Shown one piece after another: positions 28,424 through 40,000 of a stretch of DNA of 64,000 nucleotides. The DNA is from Arctopsyche grandis (taxonomy: Eukaryota; Arthropoda; Insecta; Trichoptera; Hydropsychidae). Where the stretch lies: NCBI RefSeq assembly GCF_051622035.1, contig NC_135361.1:23863205-23927204 (forward strand), written 5' to 3'. Below the pieces are notes generated by a model. The model searched no databases, was not told where the DNA came from, and saw only the letters and a program-made list of their open reading frames with translations. Position 1 is the stretch's first letter. The number at the start of each line of letters is the position of its first letter. A program made the position numbers and the translations under genes.

Positions 28424-28805
28424 CTAGTGTTGTGCCCGTTGATTTCAACGACTGGTTTCGGAAAGGAATTGATACACGAATTGAAATAAAGTTACGTGTT
28501 ATATAAAAATGTAATGTAAGGTAATTTATAGGCATGCGCACGTATTAATATTAAATTGTTGATTGCGCGCAATACACGCTCGCCGATCCAACCCGTTCAT
28601 CCATTCGAAATGATGATTGAATGTGTGTGTGTGTCTCTCTCTTCGTGGATGTGTATGTGTGTACGCTCCCCCGCAGCGCATCTAACGCTGACGTCACTCG
28701 TTCCAAGTCAGTTGTTCAATATCAGGAGCACATATCAGACGCTCCAAACCTCCCCACTTTTCCGCGTCTCTTCGACACGATCGGTCATCAACGCCACATC
28801 CCTAT
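28424..28805 (+). repeat. Dispersed GC-richer repeat
   Basis: Starts TAGTGTTGTGCCCGTTGATTT; contains GTGTGTGTGTCTCTCTC and ends in GACACGATCGG. Homologous to 1780-2085. The overlapping open frames here lack protein features. Confidence 0.6.
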
Positions 28806-28911
28806 AGCGGATGCTTAAATGCACCCATTGGTTAGAATGTATCGTCGTTGCTCTAATTGGTCAAACGTTTTAGTCCACTTTACGCTGATCGGTTTTTATT
28901 TTATTATATAC

Positions 28912-29150
28912 TAGTGTTGTTACCCGGCTTCGCTCGGTATTTGTAATATAAACAGCTTAAACATGTCTAATATAATAGTAAACATTTTTACTAATAGTAA
29001 ACAGTAAATAAAATAAAGTAAACAGTAATAAAATAAATCTGTTTACTATTTTTCTAATAGTAAACAGTTTTATTTTATTTAAATTTATTTGAATATATTC
29101 ATTTGTTTTTTTATTAAATTTAACGTCACGGATTCTACCACCCAAACCTT
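28912..29150 (+). repeat. TTACCCGGCTTCGC-type dispersed repeat
   Basis: TTGTTACCCGGCTTCGCTCG plus TATTTGTAATATAAAC... recurs at 32409-32520, and inverted at 62845-62935. Confidence 0.55.
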
Positions 29151-29872
29151 ACATTAAACCTTGTTGACGCATCCGCCACATACCCACATACATAAGTACA
29201 TCGCGTCCGTTTTTATATATATTATATTTCTAAAGAAAGTGTAGGAAATCCTTAAGATAATCTGAAATTCGTGCAAAGTTATATGCTTTTGGGACACACC
29301 TCTCATAGATACAAGCAGCAATCAACGCAAATCAAAATTATCATGTTCACATACATGGAATCACACATTAGTTTCGCGGGTAGACTTGGACTACTAGTAT
29401 CTAAATTTAAAGCCGGAATAAACGATCATTAATCGATTAGCGTATCACACCTGACGCAGTTTCCAAACAACCAGGTCGAATCATGGCCACGATCGTCACG
29501 ACCTGGCCTTGTATCCTGGATCAACTTCGATAGTCAAATTTCAATATGTATATTAAAATTAACCAGTAAGTCATTTCGGTCAGTGTTCTCCTTCGAGCGC
29601 GTTTGACCTTTTCAAAGTCATCGGCGAAATTTCGCCGATTTTCAAACGTAGTAAATAAAAAGAAGAAAGTTCCTTTCGATTCGTTCGGAGGCGTTTGACA
29701 AATTGACGCCGATTGCGAATTTGAAACAATCGAGAAGAATATAATACAACCCACGCGAATGTCATTTATCATCCTACGAAACGTTCGCACTTGGATCGAT
29801 TCAAAATACAATAAATTCATTTTGACCCACGGAATCAATAAATTTTATATAAGCAATATAATATGGCCATAC

Positions 29873-30285
29873 AGCCAGCAGTATGGCTCGGTGGTTGCGT
29901 TTATGTTTAGCACCGAGAGGCTACCGGGTTCGATCCCGTGCTAATCTTTAATACTGCTGGTCAGTCTTGGATATTTGTGACTCCAAGTGGATCGTTTCTT
30001 ATCAGAGTTTGCCAACTTTATCTGATCATTGTTGAAACGCTTCCTTAAAATTGGCAAAAAATCAGCCTACCCGCTATGTCACAAATATCAGAATTTGATT
30101 TATGTACAATATGTTAAAATTTAAGTCTAAATCCATAGATGTATCTATGGATTAATTAATTAATCGGGTTATTCAGCCTGTCGAAATACAGCGATTTTTG
30201 TAATAAAAATGCTGCAATGTTTATAATTAATTGTCTATGAAGGCACATTGGGGTCTACCTGTTGGCTATTAGGCCTTCCTGGTAT
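29873..30285 (+). repeat. tRNA-derived SINE, second copy
   Basis: Same head (TGGCTCGGTGGTTGC, GGGTTCGATCCC), body and hairpin tail as the 25.4-kb copy, with good conservation over its whole length. Confidence 0.85.
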
Positions 30286-30327
30286 ATATATGTACATATA
30301 TGTAAAGAAAAAAAGTATATATATACA

Positions 30328-30390
30328 ATAAACTCTCGATTATCCGGGTGTGGATTATCCGGTTTGCGGATTATCAGTGCTTGACCCGAG
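30328..30390. mobile_element. Tigger/pogo-like terminus
   Basis: TA then CAATAAACTCTCGATTATCC and two more GGATTATC units, the style of Tc1/mariner Tigger-type ends. Only one end is present; it is cut by a SINE fragment. Confidence 0.45.
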
Positions 30391-30392
30391 TC

Positions 30393-30572
30393 CCGCTGCT
30401 GGCCAGACCATGGTTTGTGACTCCAGATCGATCGTTTCTTAAATCCTGTAAAATTGGCATCTCCTTTCCTATCTATCGTGCTAATCTCAAGTTATTCGGC
30501 GTCTTGAGGTTCACTAATTTGATTATAAAAATGTTGCAAAACTTTCTCAATAGATGTCACTGTGAATGTTTG
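30393..30572 (+). repeat. SINE fragment of the variant subfamily
   Basis: CGCTGCTGGCCAGACC, GATCGATCGTTTCTTAAAT, CGTCTTGAGGTTC and ATAGATGTCACTGTG match 28076-28404 in inverse; the head is missing. Confidence 0.6.
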
Positions 30573-31849
30573 AATGAATTCGCATTTGTATAAATGCTTA
30601 TGTATATTGAATGTATTGTATATGTATAAGAACACTTGTCGCTTTGGAGCGGTCTGTAAAGGCGAGTTCGATGAAATGAAAATAAATAAATTATTATACA
30701 TATATTAATTTAACAATGAGAATCCTCGCCGCCTTTGGGAAACCTATTTTTCCCCTTGACAATTATTTGAATACAACTTGAAAAACCAAAATCCTGCCAT
30801 ACAAAAACTCATCAAAGCAAAGGGCAGTACTGGTAGTGTCATATGTCGGTATATTTGAAACTTCAGTATTTATATATGTATGTATGTATATTAATAACTC
30901 AAACTTCATCAACAAAAGTGTGTATTTAAAATAAATAAAAATTAAATTCTATTCATAGAATTACATAGGTCTATTAATTATGTTCTTTGGAATCTATCTA
31001 TCAAATCATGTTGATTGAATTTCATTTCGCTTTGATCATGAGATTAAAATTCACCTGTACGTGCAAGACAGCCGCAAATAATATGTACATATAAACAGAC
31101 AAGTTTTCCATTTGTAAGACTCGGGATATTATTATTGAGACGCAAATCGTAAATGCCAAATCTAAACAGAGTCGTCAATCATTATATCAATAAAATAATG
31201 CATACTATTGCGTTGTGACTGTTTTTTATTTCGAATATTTAAATTCGATAGTAAAAATCGTAGAAAAACCCGGACACTAAAACCGGGCTTAAAACTTTTC
31301 AAATTAGACCCATTACTTATGAATATCGAGGATATTTTGCATAAAATTATAGTTAAATTAGCAGCAACAGGTTAATCCGCAATTTGTATGCATATTTCAA
31401 GGCGTTCACCCAGAAATCTGCTTCCCAGAAATATTTCAAAATCCTATAAAGTTCAGATCAGGTTTTTAGCTCGTTTTTAAATTTCTATGCTTTCCAACTC
31501 GTCATAAGATTACATCAGTCCTGTCCAAGATTTAAACTTTGGTGAAGCTCATTATAATGTTTGCATCCTTGTCAGATTCATGGTCATAAAGATGTGCAAA
31601 AAAAACCAAGCATGACTAAACTGCAAATCTGGTTGCACCTACATTTTATTCGAAGGCCAAGGATGATACATTAAATACCAAGGTCAATTTTGGATCAATG
31701 ATCATCAGTACCCACATAAAGTTTGCCCTTTGCATGCGAACACGTCTTTCCGAGTACTTCGACCTTACTGATATAATTAAGTAAACATACATAGCATTGT
31801 TGGAATTTTTGTATATCTTTTTTTAATGTTATTATAATCGGATTGCGTT
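30573..31849. other. Non-coding
   Basis: No gene or repeat recognised. Confidence 0.5.
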
Positions 31850-32100
31850 CGTTGTTAACAATGCCCCACCTCTCGACGCAGAATCCATTCTAATTCCTCC
31901 AATCTGCAAAGGTCGTACGTAGAACGAGATGCCCAAGAGTGTACGTCCTTCACACACTCGAGGAATGCTGTTCAAATTGCGTTCGATACGTCCAACAATC
32001 AGCGTGGCATTGTTGATTGTAAACGACTATAGGCATCGCAAATGTTGCTATTATCCAGCTGAATGGTGCGCAGCCTTGACGAAGACTATGTTCTTTTAAA
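31850..32100. pseudogene. Possible decayed coding sequence, both strands open
   Basis: GC-richer island. Plus frame reads IAFVVNNAPPLDAES and, after one TAG, NEMPKSVRPSHTRGMLFK. Minus frame reads NATLIVGRIERNLNSIPRV and LGISFYVRPLQIGGIRMD without stops for 62 codons. Which strand was coding cannot be decided here. Confidence 0.3.
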
Positions 32101-32408
32101 GTGTTAACAGTTTGCATGCCAAGTAGAGAGTGAGTGGCGATACTAACGCCCCCTATATGTAGATTACATCAAGTCTTTCTCACACTTAAAATAACCACAC
32201 TATGATATGTGGCAAAAGTAAAACAAATGTACTTAATAAGATATTCTTGTACCTACTTATGCCTAAAGATATCGCTTCAAACCACACAAGCTTACCCGAG
32301 CGGATCCATGTCTTCCCGAGAGACTTCCTTCAAAACTTCCAAATGTATCTTTTATTCCACAAGATGTAATTTAATCCACTGCCAGTTACTCGTCTTTAAA
32401 ATATATAT

Positions 32409-33060
32409 ACAAGTGGTATTACCCGGCTTCGCACGGTATTTGTAATATAAACTGCTTAAACATACATGGCTTATCTAATTGTAAACACTCATTTGTTTTT
32501 TTATTAAATTTATTTGAATCTGGAATCCGGATCCGGAACTTAAGCAGGAATTCTATTCCGGAACTGAAAAAGGAATCGGGAACCGGAACTGAAAAAAGAA
32601 TGAATTATTATTTTGAATAAAAATACCATTATTTTATTTTACTACCGCCATCTATGTTTAAAACTAATAAACAAACGGTGGAGAGACGTCTATGACTATC
32701 TCGCCGGGCAGATTTAAAACGCGTCTTACACGATATTTTTGCACCATCGTAATGGCGGAGGATCCATTTACTTATATTGATGACCAAAATGAGCAATATG
32801 GCAAAGTATGAAAACGATCGGATAAGGGGCAAACTTTTTCCTGAATTGTAATGGTAAGTGAAACGTAAAGGAAGTATGTAATAAAAAGGAATCCTGATCT
32901 GGAACTGAAAAAAAAAATTGGAGTCCGGAACTGAAACAGGAATCTAGAACCGGAACTGAAATGGGAATCCGGAACCAGAACTGAAAACGGAATCGAAAGC
33001 GATATCAATATCGTTATAAAAAATTTAATTTTTTCGATACCGTCACCGATTCTACGACCC
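32409..33060 (+). repeat. Dispersed repeat with GGAACTGAAAAAGGAATC units
   Basis: After the TTACCCGGCTTCGCACG head, tandem variants of GGAACCGGAACTGAAA(A)GGAATC occur at 32520-32600 and 32890-32995. The interval 32640-32790 resembles 61600-61700 in inverse. Confidence 0.55.
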
Positions 33061-33089
33061 AAAACTTACAAAGTATCTTTAGTAATTAT

Positions 33090-33522
33090 ATATAGGTTAT
33101 GGCTATTTGCAGGTACTATATCTGCGACAGGCGCAAAGCCTTCTGTGCATGCGCGTATACTGTCACTGTCAGCGTGTTTACTGTTAAAATTTTGCTTTAA
33201 ACCTCTTAAAATTTAGTTCGAACTCGTAAAGTGACGTAGAATAAAAAATATAATCCAAATTAGTTAATATTATTAATTGTTAGAAAATTATTATCATATA
33301 CATACAACGTATAATACCTATGTACATACAAGTACAAGCCGCGAAATAGCTAAATGATATAAATCTATTATAATAACGTGCGAAATTTATTTGCCTCATG
33401 TATAATGAACGATTGATTTAACAAGTCTAGCATACATTAATGTAAGAAATTATAATCGGATTATAAGTTCACGCACATGCACAGATATAGTACCTGCAAA
33501 TAGCCACAACCAATTATATATT
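33090..33522. mobile_element. MITE, about 430 bp
   Basis: Left GGCTATTTGCAGGTACTATA and right TATAGTACCTGCAAATAGCC are exact inverses; both are bordered by AATTATATA, a possible target duplication. Confidence 0.65.
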
Positions 33523-34424
33523 AGATATATGTATGTAGTTTTTTACGTTTCATCTACAGGATTCCGCTAATTTTCTACTCTCAACTATGCACATTCAGCT
33601 TCCAATGAATATACATATTTTGTACATTTTCAGTATACGATATTCTGAACTCAAAATCGTGAACCTTTAATAATAATAAGCAATATTGTTTCCAATTGAA
33701 CAGTACGCAGAAGAGTAACTAAGAAACGCGTGGGCTTTTTAAAACGAAATAAAAATCTCTATTACTACATACATACATATTAGTATGGCTCGTTGGTCGC
33801 GTTTATGTTAAAAACACAACCAAATACATGATCAATTTATCTCAATCAAATACGAATGTAAAAAAAAATTTGATACCAACATGAAATTGAACCTTACGTC
33901 AGATTATTGTTTCCATTATTAGGCTTACTTTTATCGTATATAAAAGGTAATTTCATCTGATCGTTCGACACAGGCTGAAATAGCGTTCTTAGCGTGTACT
34001 TAGAAAATGGTGATTGATCACCGAAGGGGAGGCCATTGCAATATAATCTCATTCATGGTTCTCTATAGTCGGCAAAGGTGAATGAGAGGACCTTTTAATG
34101 CTCCTTTGAAAGGGCAAGTTTCCCCTACAAAACATCTCACCTTACCCTCTTTTAATATGGGTTATTAAAAATGAATAAATAAACCTGACACCCCAACCTT
34201 TAGAAGACTCCTATATAACGTATTTCATACATATTAATAAAATTGGAATTTTACATTTTTGTTTGTCTGTTTATAATTAATTAGTGTTGTACCCGATGAA
34301 ATATCATCGCATGGGTGTTGGCATATTAAGTTATTAAATAAAAAATAAATAAAAGAAATATGTCATCGGTCATGAGTTCGATCCCCCATGCAGTCGAATT
34401 TTTTTCAAATACCTTTTAAATATA

Positions 34425-34753
34425 TTGAACTAGCTGAACCCGGCATGCGTTACAATGCCACAATAACGCATGCAATTCCCGTTCCCATTCCCGCTCTCGT
34501 TCCCGTTCCCGTTCCCGTTCCCGTTCTTGTTCCCTTTCGCATTTGCAGGAAAAACGCAGGCAGCGAACACATTTGAAATTATTGCGTTGCAATGACACTC
34601 ATTCCCGGTTTTCCCGTTTTCGTTCCCGTTTTTGGGCGATTTTTTTTTCACAGTAATCTTCCTGGACATGTATACAACAAATCCTGAAAGTTCCATCGTA
34701 ATCGGTTCAGTGGTTTAGGAGCCTATTCGAGAAACACAGACAGACAAACATTC

Positions 34754-34845
<92 letters not shown>
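34425..34845 (+). repeat. Dispersed repeat with GTTCCC hexamers and (TA)n tail
   Basis: AGCTGAACCCGGCATGCGTT head, GTTCCC-type hexamers at 34478-34540 and 34600-34635, then CGGTTCAGTGGTTTAGGAGC, ACAGACAGACAAACATTC and (TA)n. Probably the 3' part of a retroelement; class unclear. Confidence 0.55.
34758..34844. repeat. (TA)n microsatellite, about 86 bp
   Basis: Pure TA run at the tail of a dispersed repeat. Confidence 0.95.
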
Positions 34846-34846
<1 letters not shown>

Positions 34847-37037
34847 AATTGTTTATTTAAAAAAAAAATGGTAAAAACCACCTACCTACATATAAACAAA
34901 ATAAAACGCCAATAGAAAAATTAATTAAACAAATTATCAATAGATGGCGCTAAATGCTCAGAGACTAATTTGCCTAGAGGAAACATTGGTAGGAAACAGT
35001 ATATATATATGTTTTTTTCTTCCGTTATTATATACGTACATTTTGTTGGCAGTGTGTTAGCTGTGACGTACATACACATGTATGTCGAATCGAAAATACT
35101 ATTATAGTATGGCGAGCGTTATTGCAGACACAGACACACAGAATAGCCATATTATATACATGATTTTATATTTAAAAAATGTGAATGTGTCGTACATTAT
35201 TCGCTATTAAAATATAAATAATAATCTCTTCTTGTATATAATAACTACGATATATTTCACGTAAGCCTACACGTCACGTTATAGTAATGCCGTGTTCTCA
35301 AAGAAAGTCTTCCCGTGTGGGTTTTCCAATAAGAAATGTTAGTCCCAGTGCAGCAATAAACCCCCGGCATACACGCTACCACCATATGCTGCAGTCGTGC
35401 CGAAGATCGAACTCGCGAAACTCGTAAAATAAAATTTCAACACAAAAATTAACAATGAAAGTGAATTTTAATTAATATTACTTTATATCATCTTTTATTT
35501 CTTTGTTACCGATTACATAACATGATCTAAAAGCATAAACGTAATACATATTCATAGTATATAAAATAAAATTGACTGATTTGTGTATGTGTAATACGCA
35601 TTAGGAACAATTTTCGTGTTTTTTTTTCTTTTAAACATAATAAAATAAAAATATTGCTGAAATTTCCGTTTTGTTCTATTTCTTATATGAAAAAAAATAT
35701 TACATTTAAATACATAATTATAATAATTAAATAACAAACATTTTTATATGTATATACAAAGAAAATATACGATTATCATTTTTTTTTACAGTCCATAATA
35801 CAGTGAAATTCTTCAGAGCCTGAACTGAAGCTTGCCGTTGATTCTTTAGATTTTCTACTCACATCTCAATCACACTGTAAATTTAATCTCATAAGCTAGC
35901 ATTATCAATCGCTGTGATTTGAATTAAATTTTAATAAAATTAGAGAACAAACTTCGGTGAGTTTCACTGTACGTATGTGTTTGTAACAGAGTGCAATACG
36001 TCCTCGCTTAACCTACCCTTTATATCAGACTTTTATCATGTCTTCTCATGAATGCGTTGATTTTCCAAGATAAATCATACTTGTATGACTTTTTTTAACC
36101 ATCGAAGACGAAACTTCGATTCATTGATAACAGAAATAGACGTCAATCAATAAATTTAAATTACTAAAATCCCACAAAAATATATTTTTAATTTCATACA
36201 AATAAATTATATCATTATGTATCAATGAATTGTACTGTTTTTAAAAAGATTGCAGCAGTACTTTGTGTTTTGAAAATAATCACAAATATATATCACCGTT
36301 TTCACTATAAGTAAAATATTATATTCCAATATTCATATGTATTAATATATGTAGCATTAAATTGACACTAGAAGAAAATAATGAAACTATGAAGACAAAA
36401 AAAAAGTGCCATTCAACTACCACTGCTCAAATATACTTCAATTGACACACTATATACTATTTCTAATATTTATAATTCATCGATCGTTACACACAATACT
36501 GACCGAATAATCAAAAAGAACAGTTTTAGAACCATGTCTGGTTTGATTGAAAATAATTTTAAGTTTCGCTCTCATTATTAAATACATATGCATTGCTAAA
36601 TTTTAAAACATAATATAATATTAAACTACATACATATATACATGTATAATCCATTTTATCCAAACCTAAACAATAAATTTGAGATTCACGAAACACACAA
36701 AAATACAACTTGAAAATAACAATATACAAAAATAACAATGTTAACATTGAATTTGAATCACTCAATAACCATACACATCCATGATTCAGTACACCGGCTA
36801 ACTTGCAGTTACAAATACTATTATAAGTATGTATATTAAAAAAAAAATTACATTTAACAAAATATAAGTAAAAATAATATTACAAAAAAAATATAAAGCA
36901 AATTATGTGCTAAAATTATGCTCAATCAATAGAGATATTACAATTCATCGATATATAAATATTAATAATATGAAAATTTTAATACAAAAAATACAGTACA
37001 AATATTAGTGAATGTTTTCTTCCGACCACATGAGACA
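34846..37037. other. Non-coding, includes 3' flank of the PMEL-like gene
   Basis: Very AT-rich. The 3' UTR of the minus-strand gene should lie below 37037; several AATAAA-like words make its end undecidable. Confidence 0.5.
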
Positions 37038-40000
37038 TTATGTCATCGTTCCGTATTTATTATTATCGGAATGACCCCACGAAGTAGACGGTTGTCCATT
37101 TTCTCGTGTACCACCCCAGTTCAGTGCATTATTGAAACTGTCACGTAGCCGTTCGTTGAAAGTTTTGTATTCCAAGTCGGCGTACTGTTGACCAAAATCG
37201 AAATCAGCTACTTCAACCGTAAATCTGAAACGGCAAACAACGATTCATCATAGAGAAAAATAAAAACGCAATAAACAAATACATATGTACAAATGGACAA
37301 ACCTAGATCTATTTTGTATATAGTATGCTACTCCGAACACAATGAGAATCGCGGCCACAATACTAAAAGCTACAGGTACTACGATGACGGACAATTGTGC
37401 TCTTTTCGTAACTGAAATTCAAATTGAAACATTATATACACTTGCTAAATAAAAATATTACAAATACATACATACAGACTCTCAAATTCACCTTTGTATA
37501 TGTTTATAGTCACAGGAGACACTATTTTGGCAACATTATTAGAAATTATTATAACAACAGTGTGGGTGTCCATGGTCGAGTAGTAATGAACGGCAGGAAA
37601 GTCACACGTGGAAGTTGTCAGTTCGTTTGGGCAAGTTTCGTTTCCGGTCACGTTGTACTTTCCATCTTTATATTGGGTACAGTACTGGAAAGGACCCGTA
37701 CCTTGACATTTGACTTTAAGCATCAGCATCTCACCTTGCTGTAGCCAATTGTTTCCAGTAATAGACACATTAGAAACGGGAACTGAAAAGTTTTCAAACC
37801 AAACAATTGAATTTGAACCGAACAGACAATTTTATTTAAATCAGACCCACCGAGCACGAATATGATACATATATGTTACAGTCCAAGTTTCGTTCGCTTA
37901 TGAACATACTAGTTTGTTTATACACGAACCAATCTGGCAAGTTATAGTGTACATAAAAGAACAAATTGACAAACGAGCTAGTTTGTTCATGCAAAAACTA
38001 TTAGGCATAAGATAGAGTATTCTCAATCATTTGTCCCATCCTCAATACATGTATGCTTACCATGTGTTGCAATGTTTTTAATGTTAGCAGAAACAGGAAT
38101 TATAGCAAAGTTGTAATGCGGTTTCCATAGGATTTCCCATTTCACATACTTGGCGTTTTAACAGCTCAAAGGTTTTGACAGCCAAAAGTTTCATGCGACA
38201 CCTGGTGAGTCTATTTGAAGATATTTTTTGACTGTTAGCACTTAAACTAAAACCAATAATTCGTGTATGAACAAACTAGTATGTTCTTGAACGAACCGGA
38301 ATGAACACTTGGACTGTAACAAAAATTTGACAAATTGATTGGAAATTTGTAAGGTATTGTAACGTGGGAACATGAGAGATAGTATCCATTGTCTAAGTGC
38401 ATTCGTGGGTGAAAAATAGAGACCCTGGATTAGGCTAACAGGACTCAGTAAGTGCCCGAACAAAGGATAAGCTGGAGTTCTCACAGCTTGGACGACTACA
38501 TATGTATGTAAACAATAGACCTTTAAATGCCTAGACAATAGACACATTAATGGATTGGGGAAGCTGTTCTGTGCAACTTGTCCTTTATAAGGAGATACAC
38601 ACGCTGGATCAGATTATTCTGGAGTGAACTGACCTCTGGGATCGTTGAATAAATGCTGTGAAGCGACTTTGACCTTTCATTTGGATTCTGAACCCACCCC
38701 TACGCAACAGAATGTATGTTTTCTGATAATTAGGGCTAGCATTTCTTCAAATGCTGTGTTAAATTATAGGAAAATTAAAATTAAAAAAACATTAAATTAA
38801 CTATTTAAAGCACAATGTTATACAGAAATTCGTGCAATCTCATATTCATACTCAGTGGGTCAGAAATAATAATGAAGATCTTTTAATTCGTAATTTTTTA
38901 TATGTCCATTGTTATATTACCTTGAACAGTTATCTTCTTATGGAAATAGCCATATGTTTTTTTACGATCGATGGGAACGGCAGATTGGTTCAGGCATACT
39001 AAAGGCATTTGAACGGAGCCTGGACGTAGCAATTCCATATCTTCGGCTAGTTTTTTAACGAGCACTACAGACGTATCGTTCAATTGATGGTCGTATTGGG
39101 CGTCGGTTTCATTATTCATTTCGACTTCTCGCTTCACTATCTTCGATTTTCCACCATCGGAGGAAATGTTCAAGGCAACATCGGCGACTGTGCTCGCAGA
39201 CGAAACTGTCGGAAGTCCAACAGAAGATGACTGTAATAGTAAATGATCTAATTTGAGGGGTGTGGAGGAAACTGTCGGTATTGGAGTAGTCGAGGGTGTC
39301 GTCTTCGGAGCCGGCGTAGTTGTGGTTGTAGTGGTTGTGGTGGTGGTGGTCGTAGTAGTAGTAGTGGTGGTTGTAGTCGTAGTTGTGGTGGTTGTCGGAG
39401 GTGGGATCGGTTCGTAAGACGCGACGATAAGGGCTTCAACATGATGAACGGCGTTCTCTTTAGTGTAGGTGTTGGTGAATGTATAATTGGCACTTTCGCC
39501 ATAATACACACAGTCGATAAACCAATACGTTAAAATAGAAGTAGCATTTTTCGTGATGTAATTGAAATCGGCGGGAGCGAGAGATATGTCGTGCACGACC
39601 GGCGATATCATAGATACATATTCGGTCGTAATTAAATCATTTTTCTGCTTCAGTTGGATATCTCCATTCAAAAAATCTATAAAAACACACGGCATTAGTA
39701 AAATTTTAAATAATTAATACATGAATCATGTCAGATTGCGGCTCACTCGTGAGATTAAATGATCCCCTTGCAGATATTAAAGGCCACCAAATAATTGTGG
39801 ACCATTCTTCGATGGACACTTGCACCTCATACATTCCAGGACTGTATTGGTCACTTGGATAGCTGACTGTCCATGTGGAAACCGGAAATGTTGAGTCGTT
39901 CTGTAAAATATTATCGCATGTTAAAATAAAACTCATTCACTAAATTAGCTGCATAGAGAAAATTTAGCAAGAACAAACCGCATAATTGTGTTTGGGGAAT

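Noticed and set aside
39248-39511. Pro/Arg/Leu-rich 87-codon minus ORF
   Set aside because: Out-of-frame shadow of the Thr tract exon.
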